The notes under the pieces were generated by a model. The model did not search any database. It was not told where the DNA came from and was given only the letters and a program-made list of their open reading frames with translations. A stretch of DNA of 64,000 bases from the NCBI GenBank assembly GCA_963735055.1, contig CAVTJN010000004.1:496001-560000 (forward strand), read 5' to 3'. The translations under genes were made by a program, and so were the position numbers. Every line of letters starts with the position of its first letter. Position 1 is the stretch's first letter. Origin of the DNA: JBBITI01 sp963735055. Its GTDB lineage: Bacteria; Chloroflexota; Dehalococcoidia; Dehalococcoidales; UBA2162. Positions 1 through 7,655 of this stretch are shown piece by piece.

Positions 1-14
1 AAGGAGGAAAGACC

Positions 15-143
15 GTGACCCAAGATCGGAATGAGACAATGATGCCTGAACTATACGATCGACTCTCATCGGAGTTCCATGACTATAAGCTGCCGGATGA
101 GATGGTATTCGTGGTAAAGAAAGGGCAAAACGGAGGCAAATAG
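15..143 (+). CDS. Small hypothetical protein (42 aa) with ideal ribosome binding site
   Basis: A GTG-started frame of 42 codons ends in TAG one base before the next gene's ATG at 145. A textbook Shine-Dalgarno, AAGGAGG at 1-7, sits 7 bases upstream of the GTG, which is the main argument that it is translated. The peptide starts MTQDRNETMMPELYDRLSSE and ends in a basic KKGQNGGK tail. It has no membrane segment and I recognise no family. The near-contact with the methyltransferase at 145 suggests translational coupling. It could be a fragment of a larger decayed gene or a short leader peptide. The operon may begin left of the window. Confidence 0.5.
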   Translation: MTQDRNETMMPELYDRLSSEFHDYKLPDEMVFVVKKGQNGGK

Positions 144-144
144 T

Positions 145-912
145 ATGGACTTCCTTGATCTGATGAGCATCTCGCACCGGTACATGGAAATCCTCAACCC
201 CTCCACTCCGGACAAGATCATCAGAATGGGAAAGATGCTGGGCATGAAGGAGGGCAGTCGCATGGTCGACTTTGGTTCCGGTTGCGCTGAACCGCTGGCG
301 CTCTGGGCCGAAGAGTTCGGCATCAGCGGCGTCGGCATCGACATTTCCAAAGGCTTCTGTGAGCGGGCCGTTGGGAAGCTGGCGGCCAGAGGACTATCGG
401 ACCGGATCCAAATCGTCTGCTGCCGGGGTACCGACTATGCATTTGAGCAGGGGACTTTCGATGTTGCCACCTGCATCGGGGCGACGTTCGTTTTTGGCGG
501 CTATCGGCAGACAATCCAGGCGATGAGACGCGCCATTGGTCCCCGTGGACGACTGGGAATAGGCGAGGTCCACTGGCTCAGCGACACCGTCCCGCCGGAA
601 TACGCCCAGAAGGAGACGACGTGCCATACCGAGCGGGAACTCCTGCAAATGACTCGCAAGGAAGGGTTCGAACTCGAGTATGTGATCAGGGCGAGCCATG
701 ACGACTGGGACCGCTATTTGTCGGACAACTGGTATAGCCTGGTGCGGTGGCTGGAAGAGAATCCGGACCATCCAGACCGAGGCCAGGTGTACCAGCGCTT
801 GCGCACTACTCAGGACGACTACGCCCAGTTTCAACGGCAGTACTTGGGATGGGCGATGTACGTCCTGGCTCCCGGTGAGCCGACGACGCCAGGCCGAGGA
901 GGTGTTGCATGA
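145..912 (+). CDS. Class I SAM-dependent methyltransferase
   Basis: A 255-residue cytosolic protein with the Rossmann-type S-adenosylmethionine fold. Motif I is VDFGSGCAEP at about residues 41-50, and the acidic strand-2 end VGIDIS at about 63-68 would bind the ribose. It resembles the small-molecule methyltransferases of the UbiE/Methyltransf_11/25 kind; the methyl acceptor cannot be told from sequence. The start ATG lies one base after the stop of the preceding 42-codon frame, with GGAGG about 9 bases upstream. Its stop overlaps the ATG of the adenosine deaminase-like gene (ATGA), so the two are probably translated together. A link with nucleoside metabolism is only suggested by that neighbour. 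Confidence 0.85.
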   Translation: MDFLDLMSISHRYMEILNPSTPDKIIRMGKMLGMKEGSRMVDFGSGCAEPLALWAEEFGISGVGIDISKGFCERAVGKLAARGLSDRIQIVCCRGTDYAFEQGTFDVATCIGATFVFGGYRQTIQAMRRAIGPRGRLGIGEVHWLSDTVPPEYAQKETTCHTERELLQMTRKEGFELEYVIRASHDDWDRYLSDNWYSLVRWLEENPDHPDRGQVYQRLRTTQDDYAQFQRQYLGWAMYVLAPGEPTTPGRGGVA

Positions 913-1919
913 CTGAAACTGCAACCCGTTCGTGGTTTGAACGAGTCCCGAAAGTCGAGCTGCACGTGCATCTTGAAGGGGCGATCCCGGACGACGCGCT
1001 TTGGGAGTTGGTCCGGAAATACGGCGGAGAGCGATCCATAGCAAGTCTTCAAGCCCTCAAGGAAAGGTTCCAGTTCCGCGATTTCGCGCATTTCATTGAA
1101 ACGTGGGGCTGGAAGAACCAGTTCTTACGGGAATATGAGGACTTCGCCTTCATCGCTGAGGCCGTGGCCCGCGACCTGGTGCGCCAGAACATCCGTTACG
1201 CCGAAGTCTTCTACACGCCGTCGGACTTCTTCCGGAAGGGGCTCAGCACCCAAAGGCTGACAGAGGCAATCCGTACCGGTCTTTCGCGCGTGCCCGCCAT
1301 CGAGATGGCGCTAGTCGCCGACATGTGCCGCAATTACGGTCCCAAGAATGCAGACAGGGTCCTTCGTGAGGTCAACGAGGTAAAGGACCTGGGGGTGATC
1401 GGCATAACCATCGGGGGCTCCGAGCAGACCTATCCTCCCGAGCCGTTCGCGGGAGCTTATGCAGAAGCCAGGCGCCTGGGGTTTCGAACCAGCGCCCATG
1501 CCGGCGAAGCCGCGGGACCGGCGAGCATCTGGGGAGTCATCAACAGTCTCAAGGTAGACAGAATCGGGCATGGAACGCGGGCCCAGGAAGATGAATCCCT
1601 GGTCGATTACCTCGCCGAACACCGAATTCCTGTCGAGATATGCCTGATATCCAACGTGAAGACCAAGGTAGTCGAGTCAATTGGGACACACCCGGTGCGG
1701 CGCTATTTTGAGCGAGGGGTGCTCATTTCGATCAACACCGACGATCCGAAAATGTTCGGCAATTCGTTGGCCGAAGAATACAGGGCACTTGAAACAGAGT
1801 TAGGCTTTCGCCGAGAGGAGATACGGAAGATAATCCTCCAGGGTATTGAGTCATCCTGGCTAACAGAAACCGAGAAACGAGAACTAGTGCGCACATTTCA
1901 CAGTGACCCTGGCTGGTAG
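909..1919 (+). CDS. Adenosine deaminase family protein
   Basis: Hydrolytic deaminase of the metal-dependent TIM-barrel amidohydrolase superfamily, 336 residues, the usual size. All zinc and catalytic motifs are present: HVH at residues 19-21, HAGE at 197-200 (catalytic Glu200), RIGHG at 218-222 and NTDDP at 276-280 with the last metal ligand. Family members convert adenosine to inosine, but close relatives act on adenine, S-adenosylhomocysteine derivatives or aminofutalosine, so the substrate is open. The coupled upstream methyltransferase makes a purine by-product of methylation possible, which is inference. The start ATG overlaps the previous stop by four bases. No terminator was seen after it. 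Confidence 0.85.
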   Translation: MTETATRSWFERVPKVELHVHLEGAIPDDALWELVRKYGGERSIASLQALKERFQFRDFAHFIETWGWKNQFLREYEDFAFIAEAVARDLVRQNIRYAEVFYTPSDFFRKGLSTQRLTEAIRTGLSRVPAIEMALVADMCRNYGPKNADRVLREVNEVKDLGVIGITIGGSEQTYPPEPFAGAYAEARRLGFRTSAHAGEAAGPASIWGVINSLKVDRIGHGTRAQEDESLVDYLAEHRIPVEICLISNVKTKVVESIGTHPVRRYFERGVLISINTDDPKMFGNSLAEEYRALETELGFRREEIRKIILQGIESSWLTETEKRELVRTFHSDPGW

Positions 1920-2249
1920 ACGAGAACAGCTGAACAATTGTCCAAATTGTTGCCGCTCGGTGACTGCAAGAGCCCGTTGAGCCTGAGTCCGTTGTCTGAG
2001 GACGGTCATAGCTCACGCCCCCACCACGGTCGACGGTAACTCCACCGTCTACTATCTGACCGTGCCGAACGATCGCCCACCAAGGCATCTTTCTCAGATG
2101 AATACCATCTCCCGGGAAGACCTGCCCCCAACAGAGCTGTTGGAGATCCTTCTTGGCTCTGAGGGCAAGAGACAACAGGTTCGGAGAGTGCCAAATCAAC
2201 CCGGATCGGCGCCACAATACGTCAATTCGAGACCTCCCTGTTTACCCCA
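1920..2249. other. Intergenic stretch, no convincing gene
   Basis: About 330 bases between the deaminase-like gene and the recombinase remnant. Open frames on both strands are short and show no recognisable domain. The right part may be the eroded 5' portion of the recombinase remnant that becomes recognisable from about 2250. No promoter or terminator stands out. Confidence 0.5.
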
Positions 2250-2570
2250 GGCGAACGGTATATCAGTCCCGCGTGGTCGCTGCCAATTTCGATGGGGTGC
2301 TGGGCGGCGAGGGACTTACTGAGATTGTTAAGGAGTTGAACTCCAGAGACGTGGCCGGTCCAACCGGCAAGGGCCGGAGCAAGACGGGCCTTCGCTTCAT
2401 ACTTGCCAACGAGATCTACACGGGTACCCTGGTCTGGGGCCATGACTCCAAACTCGGGCTTCCGACCATAGGAGTGGATAATGCCTGCCCGGCCATCGTC
2501 ACCCGGGAGACCTTCGACAGCAGCGTCGAGACGTTCGCCGCACTCGTGGGACAGTTTCCAGGACTCGGTA
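2250..2570 (+). pseudogene. Remnant of a large serine recombinase
   Basis: An open frame here translates to a stretch that matches the Recombinase domain (PF07508) of large serine recombinases: GGEGLTEIVKELNSRDVAGP, then a KTGLRFILANEIYTGTLVWG block, then PAIVTRETFDSSVE. These are the segments that follow the catalytic resolvase domain. The N-terminal catalytic serine domain is missing and the C-terminal zinc/coiled-coil part degenerates after about 2570. The piece is therefore a dead fragment of a phage- or transposon-type integrase. It marks a past mobile-element insertion in a region that also contains other truncated genes. Confidence 0.7.
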
Positions 2571-2655
2571 GCCGGAATATTGCCTGGCAATGTCTTCCTC
2601 CTCACAAGGTTCTTCCTTCGGCACCATGGGATTACACTTGATTGACTGATTTCGC

Positions 2656-4364
2656 CTATCCTTTCTGTAGCCTGACGTCCAGGATGGCCGTCCTGCCCGT
2701 TCTGACCGCAGCTACAGCCTCTCTGAGCGCCGGCACCCGTCAGCGGGTCTTTCAAGTCTTCGCCCATATCCGCCACAGGCTTGGGCAACCGTCGAGTAGT
2801 CCGGGCAGGGAGAAATGTCGACGCCGGCTGCCAATCCGATCTCATCTGAGATTCTCGTGTCGCCGTAGATCCGCTGGACAATGCCTCTGATCACTCCGTA
2901 CGACTGGTTATTGAAGATCACGGTCAGGAAAGGAGCATGATAAGTGTATGCCGCCCATAGAGTCGCCACGGGGCATCCCCAGACGAAACCCCCATCAGAT
3001 ACGAGACTTATTACCAGCTTATCCGGTGCCGCCATCTTGGCGCCAAACGCAGCGGCAGGCGCCCACTGGATCGAACCACCAGCGCAACTGATCATCGTGT
3101 CTGGCTTGACGCGATCAATCTGATCCGTGACAGACGCCCAATCCCGAATCGTGTGGTTCACCAGGATCGTGTCCTCGTCGATAACATTGGAAAGGCAGTG
3201 GCACAGCCAATCGGAAGAAATGGGTTCTTCTTTTGCCCTGCTCGAGACTGAAGTCCTTCTCTTGTTACGCATGGCGGTGTTCTGCGTGGTGATTCTGTCG
3301 AGGCGGAGTGTCAGCTCTCTCTTCTTTGCCTCGGAGGTCTTCTGGCGGACCAGAGCTGTGAGCGCGGGAATCGCATCTCTCGAATCTCCTTTGATGTAGA
3401 GGTTGGCTCCGCGCATCCAGAGTGGCCTGCCTTGAGTGGTCGGATCTCCGGCAATCTGCAAGACAGTCGCCGTTGGCTTTGGCATTCCGCCCATCGGGGC
3501 ATAGGGCATGTCATAGTCGATGGCCAGGACAACATCTGCGTCGCCGTATCCCGCATTCGGCTGCCTGCTCGCCCCCGCCTGTTCGATTCCAACGCAGAGG
3601 GGATGGGTGGTCGGAAAATTCACCCTTGTAGCCCCATTGAGTACTGGGGCAGAGACTGCCTCCGCCAGGCCCTCCAGCGACGTGATAGATTCAGAGTATC
3701 TTCCGGTTGCTCCCGCGACTATGAGCGGATTCCTCGCATCAAGAAGAAGGTCAGCAGCTTTGGCCAGTTTGTCTGTATCAATCGACTCGGCCATGTGACC
3801 TGGTTGGTGTGGCCTTGTAGGAATTTCTCGACGTTCTACTTTCTCGTTCAGAATTCCGAGGGGATAGGTCAGATAGACCGGGCCGCACGGCTCCGAGAAC
3901 GCCACGTCGAAAGCGTGCTGAAGTACGTCGTGTATGTCCTCCCCGGGTACCACCTGGTGGTCCCATTTGACGCACCCACGCATGATGGAGCCTTGTTCGA
4001 ATCTCTCGCCTTTCCAGTTAGAGCGATCGCCGGGCATCACTCCCGCCCATAGAATCACTGGCACTCGGCCCCACTGCACATTGTGCATGGCGCCTCCGAC
4101 CTGTAGAGTGCCCAACTCAGCATGGACCATAACCACCTGCGGCCTGCCTGAAATCATGTAATGGCCATGGGCCGCAGTCATTGCCACAGATTCGTCGAGG
4201 CACATCACCAATCCCGGCGTACGTTTTCCCACGGCCCTCATCTTGGTCACCATGGCCTGAATAGGCGCAGTATCGGCTCCTGGGTTGAAGAAGATCTGCT
4301 GCACTCCGCTGGCATTTAGCACCTCGACGAAAGCCTCAGCCCCTTCGTATTGTTCCAAGTTCAT
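2656..4364 (-). CDS. Thiamine diphosphate-dependent enzyme, acetolactate synthase-like, frameshifted near 3' end
   Basis: Member of the pyruvate decarboxylase/acetolactate synthase superfamily. The N-terminal Pyr domain has the catalytic glutamate region (CLDESVAMTAAHG), followed by a central domain and a C-terminal PP domain with the cofactor motif SDGGFVWG...NNQSYG. As read, the frame stops at 2712. A one-base shift near 2736-2740, in a run of three G, restores a family-typical tail of about 26 residues (VPALREAVAAVRTG...LDVRLQKG) that ends at 2656, giving about 569 residues. I prefer the ATG at 4364, which has GGGAGGAGG just upstream, over an ATG at 4400 without one. The substrate is unknown: acetolactate synthase, benzoylformate decarboxylase and sulfopyruvate decarboxylase relatives are all possible. 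The truncated SDR fragment lies just upstream. Confidence 0.75.
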
Positions 4365-4404
4365 TCCTCCTCCCGCTATAGGCGATTTGGATACATCCAA
4401 TTGG

Positions 4405-4680
4405 CTAGTTAGGCCGCATCCCCCCGTCTATGTTCAGGGACTGTCCGGTGATGTTCTTTGCATCTTCCGAGACGAAAAACACCACCGCTCGTCCCATATC
4501 TTCCGGCGTCTGGGCCCTTCTGAGTGGCACGAGAGGCGCCATGAGTCCTTCAAACGTCTCCCTCGATTCCATACCTGCGGTCTGCGGGTCAGCCTGTAAA
4601 CGAGCATAGGGACCTCTTACGAAAAGTGGCGTGTACACGGTCCCCGGGCAAATGCAATTCACATTGATATTGTCCTCACC
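4405..4680 (-). pseudogene. Truncated short-chain dehydrogenase/reductase (C-terminal part)
   Basis: The readable frame holds only the last third of a classical SDR: the INVNCICPG segment after the catalytic helix, the TPEDMGRAVVFFVSEDAKNI helix and the terminal GQSLNIDGGMRPN typical of FabG-like enzymes. An in-frame TGA lies just upstream of the conserved block, and the sequence beyond it no longer resembles an SDR. The nucleotide-binding TGxxxGxG and catalytic YxxxK motifs are absent. It cannot be an active dehydrogenase and is best read as a 5'-deleted gene. It once probably shared a transcript with the thiamine diphosphate enzyme that follows 40 bases downstream. Confidence 0.75.
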
Positions 4681-4769
4681 TGCTCAGGGGATGATCGCTA
4701 GTAACCGCCATCTATTGGCGAGCACATTCGCCCTCGTTTCCGCCCAACCTTAATTACAGGTTCAGTTTG

Positions 4770-5246
4770 TTACGTTTCGAAGCGTAACACCACGGAGGTC
4801 TCGATCTGACGCTGGGGAACACCCCAATACTTCTTCAACAACTCATCTTTGTCAGGCATAAGCTCAAAGCCATGCTTTCGGTAGAACTCAATTGCCCACC
4901 TGGCATCGGCCCAGGTCCCCACGAGCAGGCGCTTTGTCTTTGTTTCCTGTTTCACATGGTCAATCAACCGGGCTCCGATTCCTTTTCTCTGCCAATCCGG
5001 TAACACGTAGGCATGCCTGAGAAGCGTAACTCCCTGGACCGGCTGGAAACCCATAACGCCAACTATCCGGTGACCCTCGTCCCAGCCAAAGAAGATCATC
5101 TTGGTCATCTCGCCGTGCAGTTCGCCCCTGGACATATACGGGTCGTGATAGCAGTCGTCTGGGATGACCCCGTGGTAAGCCCGCGCCGCCTTGTTGACGA
5201 TCTCATACACTATGCGTTCGTCTTCTGACTTGAGCTGTTGGATCAT
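4770..5246 (-). CDS. GNAT family N-acetyltransferase
   Basis: About 158 residues from the ATG at 5246. Acetyl-CoA-dependent N-acetyltransferase fold: motif A is HAYVLPDWQRKGIGARLIDH with the QRKGIG pyrophosphate loop, followed by WAIEFYRKHGFEL, the usual motif B ending. Substrate unknown. A longer frame reaches 5363, but its first 39 residues look non-coding. The ATG at 5246 overlaps the stop of a 33-codon frame (ATGA), which favours it, although no good Shine-Dalgarno is seen. The neighbours on either side are unrelated, so context does not help with function. Confidence 0.8.
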   Translation of the reverse strand: MIQQLKSEDERIVYEIVNKAARAYHGVIPDDCYHDPYMSRGELHGEMTKMIFFGWDEGHRIVGVMGFQPVQGVTLLRHAYVLPDWQRKGIGARLIDHVKQETKTKRLLVGTWADARWAIEFYRKHGFELMPDKDELLKKYWGVPQRQIETSVVLRFET

Positions 5247-5344
5247 CCCGTTGTCCCGTTCTGGTACTCGCCGAGGATGATACCACCGCGGTCGCGGGGA
5301 TTCAACAGCTTCCCGGTGGCAAAGTCGGTGAAATCGTAATTCAT
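5243..5344 (-). CDS. Possible 33-aa leader/upstream frame coupled to the acetyltransferase
   Basis: Short frame beginning MNYDFTDFATGKLLNPRDRG and ending with a TGA that overlaps the acetyltransferase ATG by four bases. The composition looks like real protein, and the overlap is the arrangement expected of translational coupling. The ribosome site is weak (AAGG close to the ATG). It could also be the surviving N-terminus of a larger gene, now fused by overlap to the downstream gene. I recognise no family. Confidence 0.35.
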   Translation of the reverse strand: MNYDFTDFATGKLLNPRDRGGIILGEYQNGTTG

Positions 5345-5437
5345 CGCCTTGGCGCCCCAACAATTTGGACGATTGTTACCAGTGAGAGAAACAAGCGCGA
5401 AGACCGGCTGCGTCCTCTGGAGACAGGTCAAGTGCTG

Positions 5438-5443
5438 TATAAT
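5438..5443 (+). promoter_or_regulatory. Candidate -10 element (TATAAT) for the SnoaL-like pair
   Basis: A perfect TATAAT hexamer lies 61 bases upstream of the first SnoaL-like start, in the gap between divergent genes. No good -35 hexamer was found at 16-18 bases, so this is only a candidate promoter. Confidence 0.3.
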
Positions 5444-5504
5444 CGGACACAGGCTCTCTGCGAGTTATGTTTGACTCGTATTAAGTGCGAAATGGAGGAT
5501 GGCC

Positions 5505-6224
5505 GTGAATACCGAAGAACTGGAAGCCAGAATGAAAGAGCTCGAGAAGAGAATAGAGTCATTGCAGCGCTTGCAGGATATTGAAGATATCAAGAAACTC
5601 CAGAAAGCTTACGGATACTACTTGATGAACTGGCTGCATGAAGAACTGATCGCCTGCTTTTCTACCAGCCCACGTACCACCCTTGAGTGGCCACAGGGTA
5701 CGTTCACTGGACCTGACGGGCCTCGCCGTTTCTTCGGCAACATCAATACGAAAAGAGATCCGGAGTTCATGCACCAGATGATGCAGATATCAGGTATCGT
5801 TGACATTGGCCCGGATGGGAACACTGCGAAGGGAAGGTGGTGGGGTTTCGGTGCCATGGCCATCCCTGCCGGGTCTATGGAAGTACCCGGAGGAGAAGGG
5901 GTCACTCAGTCAATAGGCTGTGGGATCTATGAAATGGAGTATATCCGTGAAGAGGGTGTGTGGAAAATCCTCAAGATCAAGTGGGTACCTGTTTACGGTG
6001 GGACACTTGAAGAGGGATGGGTTAGGCCTGAGCGCAGAGCGAAATCCAGACCTTCTCCGATCAATAGCAGAGGATTCCCTGAGTCATGGTATCCGGATGG
6101 AGGGCCGGACTCTATCAACTACAGCTACCCATCAGGCAACATATTGCCTTTCCACTTCAAGCATCCGGTGACGGGCAAGAAAACGAGCGAGGAAGAACGG
6201 AACAAGGGAAACAAGACGACATGA
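5505..6224 (+). CDS. SnoaL/NTF2-like protein with N-terminal coiled coil (paralog 1)
   Basis: About 239 residues from the GTG at 5505, which has GGAGG (5494-5498) six bases upstream; the ATG at 5499 sits too close to that site. The first 25 residues (EELEARMKELEKRIESLQRL) form a heptad-like coiled coil. The block that follows (DIEDIKKLQKAYGYYLMNW) begins a SnoaL-like cone fold of the polyketide cyclase/dehydratase or scytalone dehydratase type. The C-terminal HFKHPVTGKKTSEEER is shared with the next gene, so the two are a recent duplication. Such proteins are small-molecule cyclases, isomerases or dehydratases, or non-enzymatic ligand binders. Function unknown; the nearby acetolactate synthase-like and formamidase genes suggest a catabolic island. 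Confidence 0.8.
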   Translation: MNTEELEARMKELEKRIESLQRLQDIEDIKKLQKAYGYYLMNWLHEELIACFSTSPRTTLEWPQGTFTGPDGPRRFFGNINTKRDPEFMHQMMQISGIVDIGPDGNTAKGRWWGFGAMAIPAGSMEVPGGEGVTQSIGCGIYEMEYIREEGVWKILKIKWVPVYGGTLEEGWVRPERRAKSRPSPINSRGFPESWYPDGGPDSINYSYPSGNILPFHFKHPVTGKKTSEEERNKGNKTT

Positions 6225-6255
6225 CAGGCTTCTCTAGAATACGGGAGGTGTTCGC

Positions 6256-7002
6256 GTGAGTGACAACTCAATGTCGGATAGAATCGAAAAGCTGGAAGAA
6301 CTCGCCCAAAGACAACAGAGCCAGATCGAGATTCTCGAAAGCAGACTGGGCCGGATCGAGGACATCGAGGCCATCAAGCGACTACAGAAAGCGTACGGAT
6401 ACTACGTGGAGCATTGGATGTATCAGGAGATAATAGACTGCTTTTCGGACGGTCCGGGTGTCTACCTGAACTGGATAGAAGGCGTGTGGAAAGGAAAAGA
6501 AGGTGTCAGGCGCTACTTCACTCACGGTGGAAGCGCCTCGCCTACGCCGGTGGGTTTTTCCCATCAGCTCATGCCTACCAGCGGACTGGTAACGATCGCC
6601 CCTGGTGGCATGACGGCCAAAGGCCGATGGTACGGCTTCGGGGCCATTTTCAATTCGGTGAACGGCAAAGTAGAAAAAGGTGAGTTCACCAGTGGCATCT
6701 ATGAAGTGGGCTATGTGAAGGAGAACGGCATCTGGAAGATACGGTCATTCGATTGGATAATCCCCTATGTGGTCAGGCTTGACGGAATGTGTGAAGGGCC
6801 GGAGATTCGCAGCCGCCGCATAATCAGCAACGCCAGTGAGAGTGGGGCTTTCATTCCTGATCCGGACGTTCCCCTGGACAAGGATGACCTGCGTTACGTA
6901 TCCGGCTATGTCTTCCCGTTCCATTACACGCATCCAGTTACAGGCAAGAGAACATCTGAAGCAGAACGGAACTCGAAGCTGAAGCCTCTTGCTTTCGACT
7001 AG
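6256..7002 (+). CDS. SnoaL/NTF2-like protein with N-terminal coiled coil (paralog 2)
   Basis: About 248 residues, starting at GTG 6256 with GGGAGG 8 bases upstream, 31 bases after paralog 1. It has the same architecture: a coiled coil (IEKLEELAQRQQSQIEILES), then IEDIEAIKRLQKAYGYYVEHW and a SnoaL-like domain, ending HYTHPVTGKRTSEAER. The paired coiled coils suggest the two products may form a hetero-oligomer. The shared C-terminal HPVTGK segment lies outside the usual SnoaL core and is a distinctive family signature. Substrate and reaction are not predictable. No terminator was seen downstream. Confidence 0.8.
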   Translation: MSDNSMSDRIEKLEELAQRQQSQIEILESRLGRIEDIEAIKRLQKAYGYYVEHWMYQEIIDCFSDGPGVYLNWIEGVWKGKEGVRRYFTHGGSASPTPVGFSHQLMPTSGLVTIAPGGMTAKGRWYGFGAIFNSVNGKVEKGEFTSGIYEVGYVKENGIWKIRSFDWIIPYVVRLDGMCEGPEIRSRRIISNASESGAFIPDPDVPLDKDDLRYVSGYVFPFHYTHPVTGKRTSEAERNSKLKPLAFD

Positions 7003-7394
7003 CTCGCACTGTTGAGAGACTTGGGGTGCCGAATAAAGCAGACTGGTCTGCGGAAATGCTCGGCCTATGGCTGCTTGCATGAAACGCCCAACTGTTTAGT
7101 GACTGACCGTCTCTTTGCCTGTCTCGCGTCCCGCGTAGGCCCTCAGCTTGCCGAGCAGCCGCGCCAGTTCTGCGACCAGCCAACGGCCAAATCCGCCGCG
7201 AGGAAAACCCTCTTCCGGAGCAGTCCGGCCCGGGTGAAGGGTCCAGGGACTGATCTGCCATGTCACCCCTTGCATCAGGCACTAACCTGGTTGATGGTGG
7301 ATCAGGGTCGGACACGAAAATCGATATGCGAACGGCACCGATCAGGAACTTCGCGTCCTCAGATTCTACATTTCGCTAGTTAGTGACGGAGAAG
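7003..7394. other. Gap with one coding-like minus-strand frame
   Basis: About 390 bases with no recognised gene. On the minus strand, 7266 to 7096 carries a 56-codon GTG-started frame rich in an amphipathic segment (FGRWLVAELARLLGKLRAYA). It has AAGG directly against the GTG and no known homology. It could be a remnant of a larger gene. Confidence 0.4.
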
Positions 7395-7650
7395 CCGCGG
7401 CCGGTGGTGTTGATTTCTGGTGCCGCCAATAGTACATTTCAAGCGTCCCTCCCCGTAGGCGGCAAGCATTCCTTCTCCGAGGAGGCAAGGTGGCCGATTT
7501 CTGCATTATCGACGGCGACGTCCTCACGATCGACCCCTCACAGGATCGTTGACTTACGGGTCCTGATGACCGTCTCCGACGGCAATGTGGTCTTTGACAC
7601 TGGCTTGCTCCAGGCGCTGACTGAAAACGGGAAACTAGTAGAACGAAGGA
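7395..7650 (+). pseudogene. C-terminal remnant of an amidohydrolase (COG1574-like), frameshifted
   Basis: Two reading frames together rebuild the tail of a YtcJ-like metal-dependent amidohydrolase. One frame has LISGAANSTFQ (compare the family's TINGAYNSFEE). A second frame has ADFCIIDGDVLTIDPSQ and stops. The first frame then continues with VDLRVLMTVSDGNVVFD, the canonical end of these enzymes. The order matches the family, but at least two frame changes and the absence of the whole catalytic barrel show the gene is dead. It lies directly upstream of the intact formamidase-like gene, whose frame runs into it and would otherwise be over-extended. Confidence 0.7.
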
Positions 7651-7655
7651 AGCTC

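Noticed and set aside
7383..7655. 91-residue N-terminal extension of the formamidase
   Set aside because: The segment belongs to a broken amidohydrolase; a good ribosome site precedes ATG 7656, and the family starts there.
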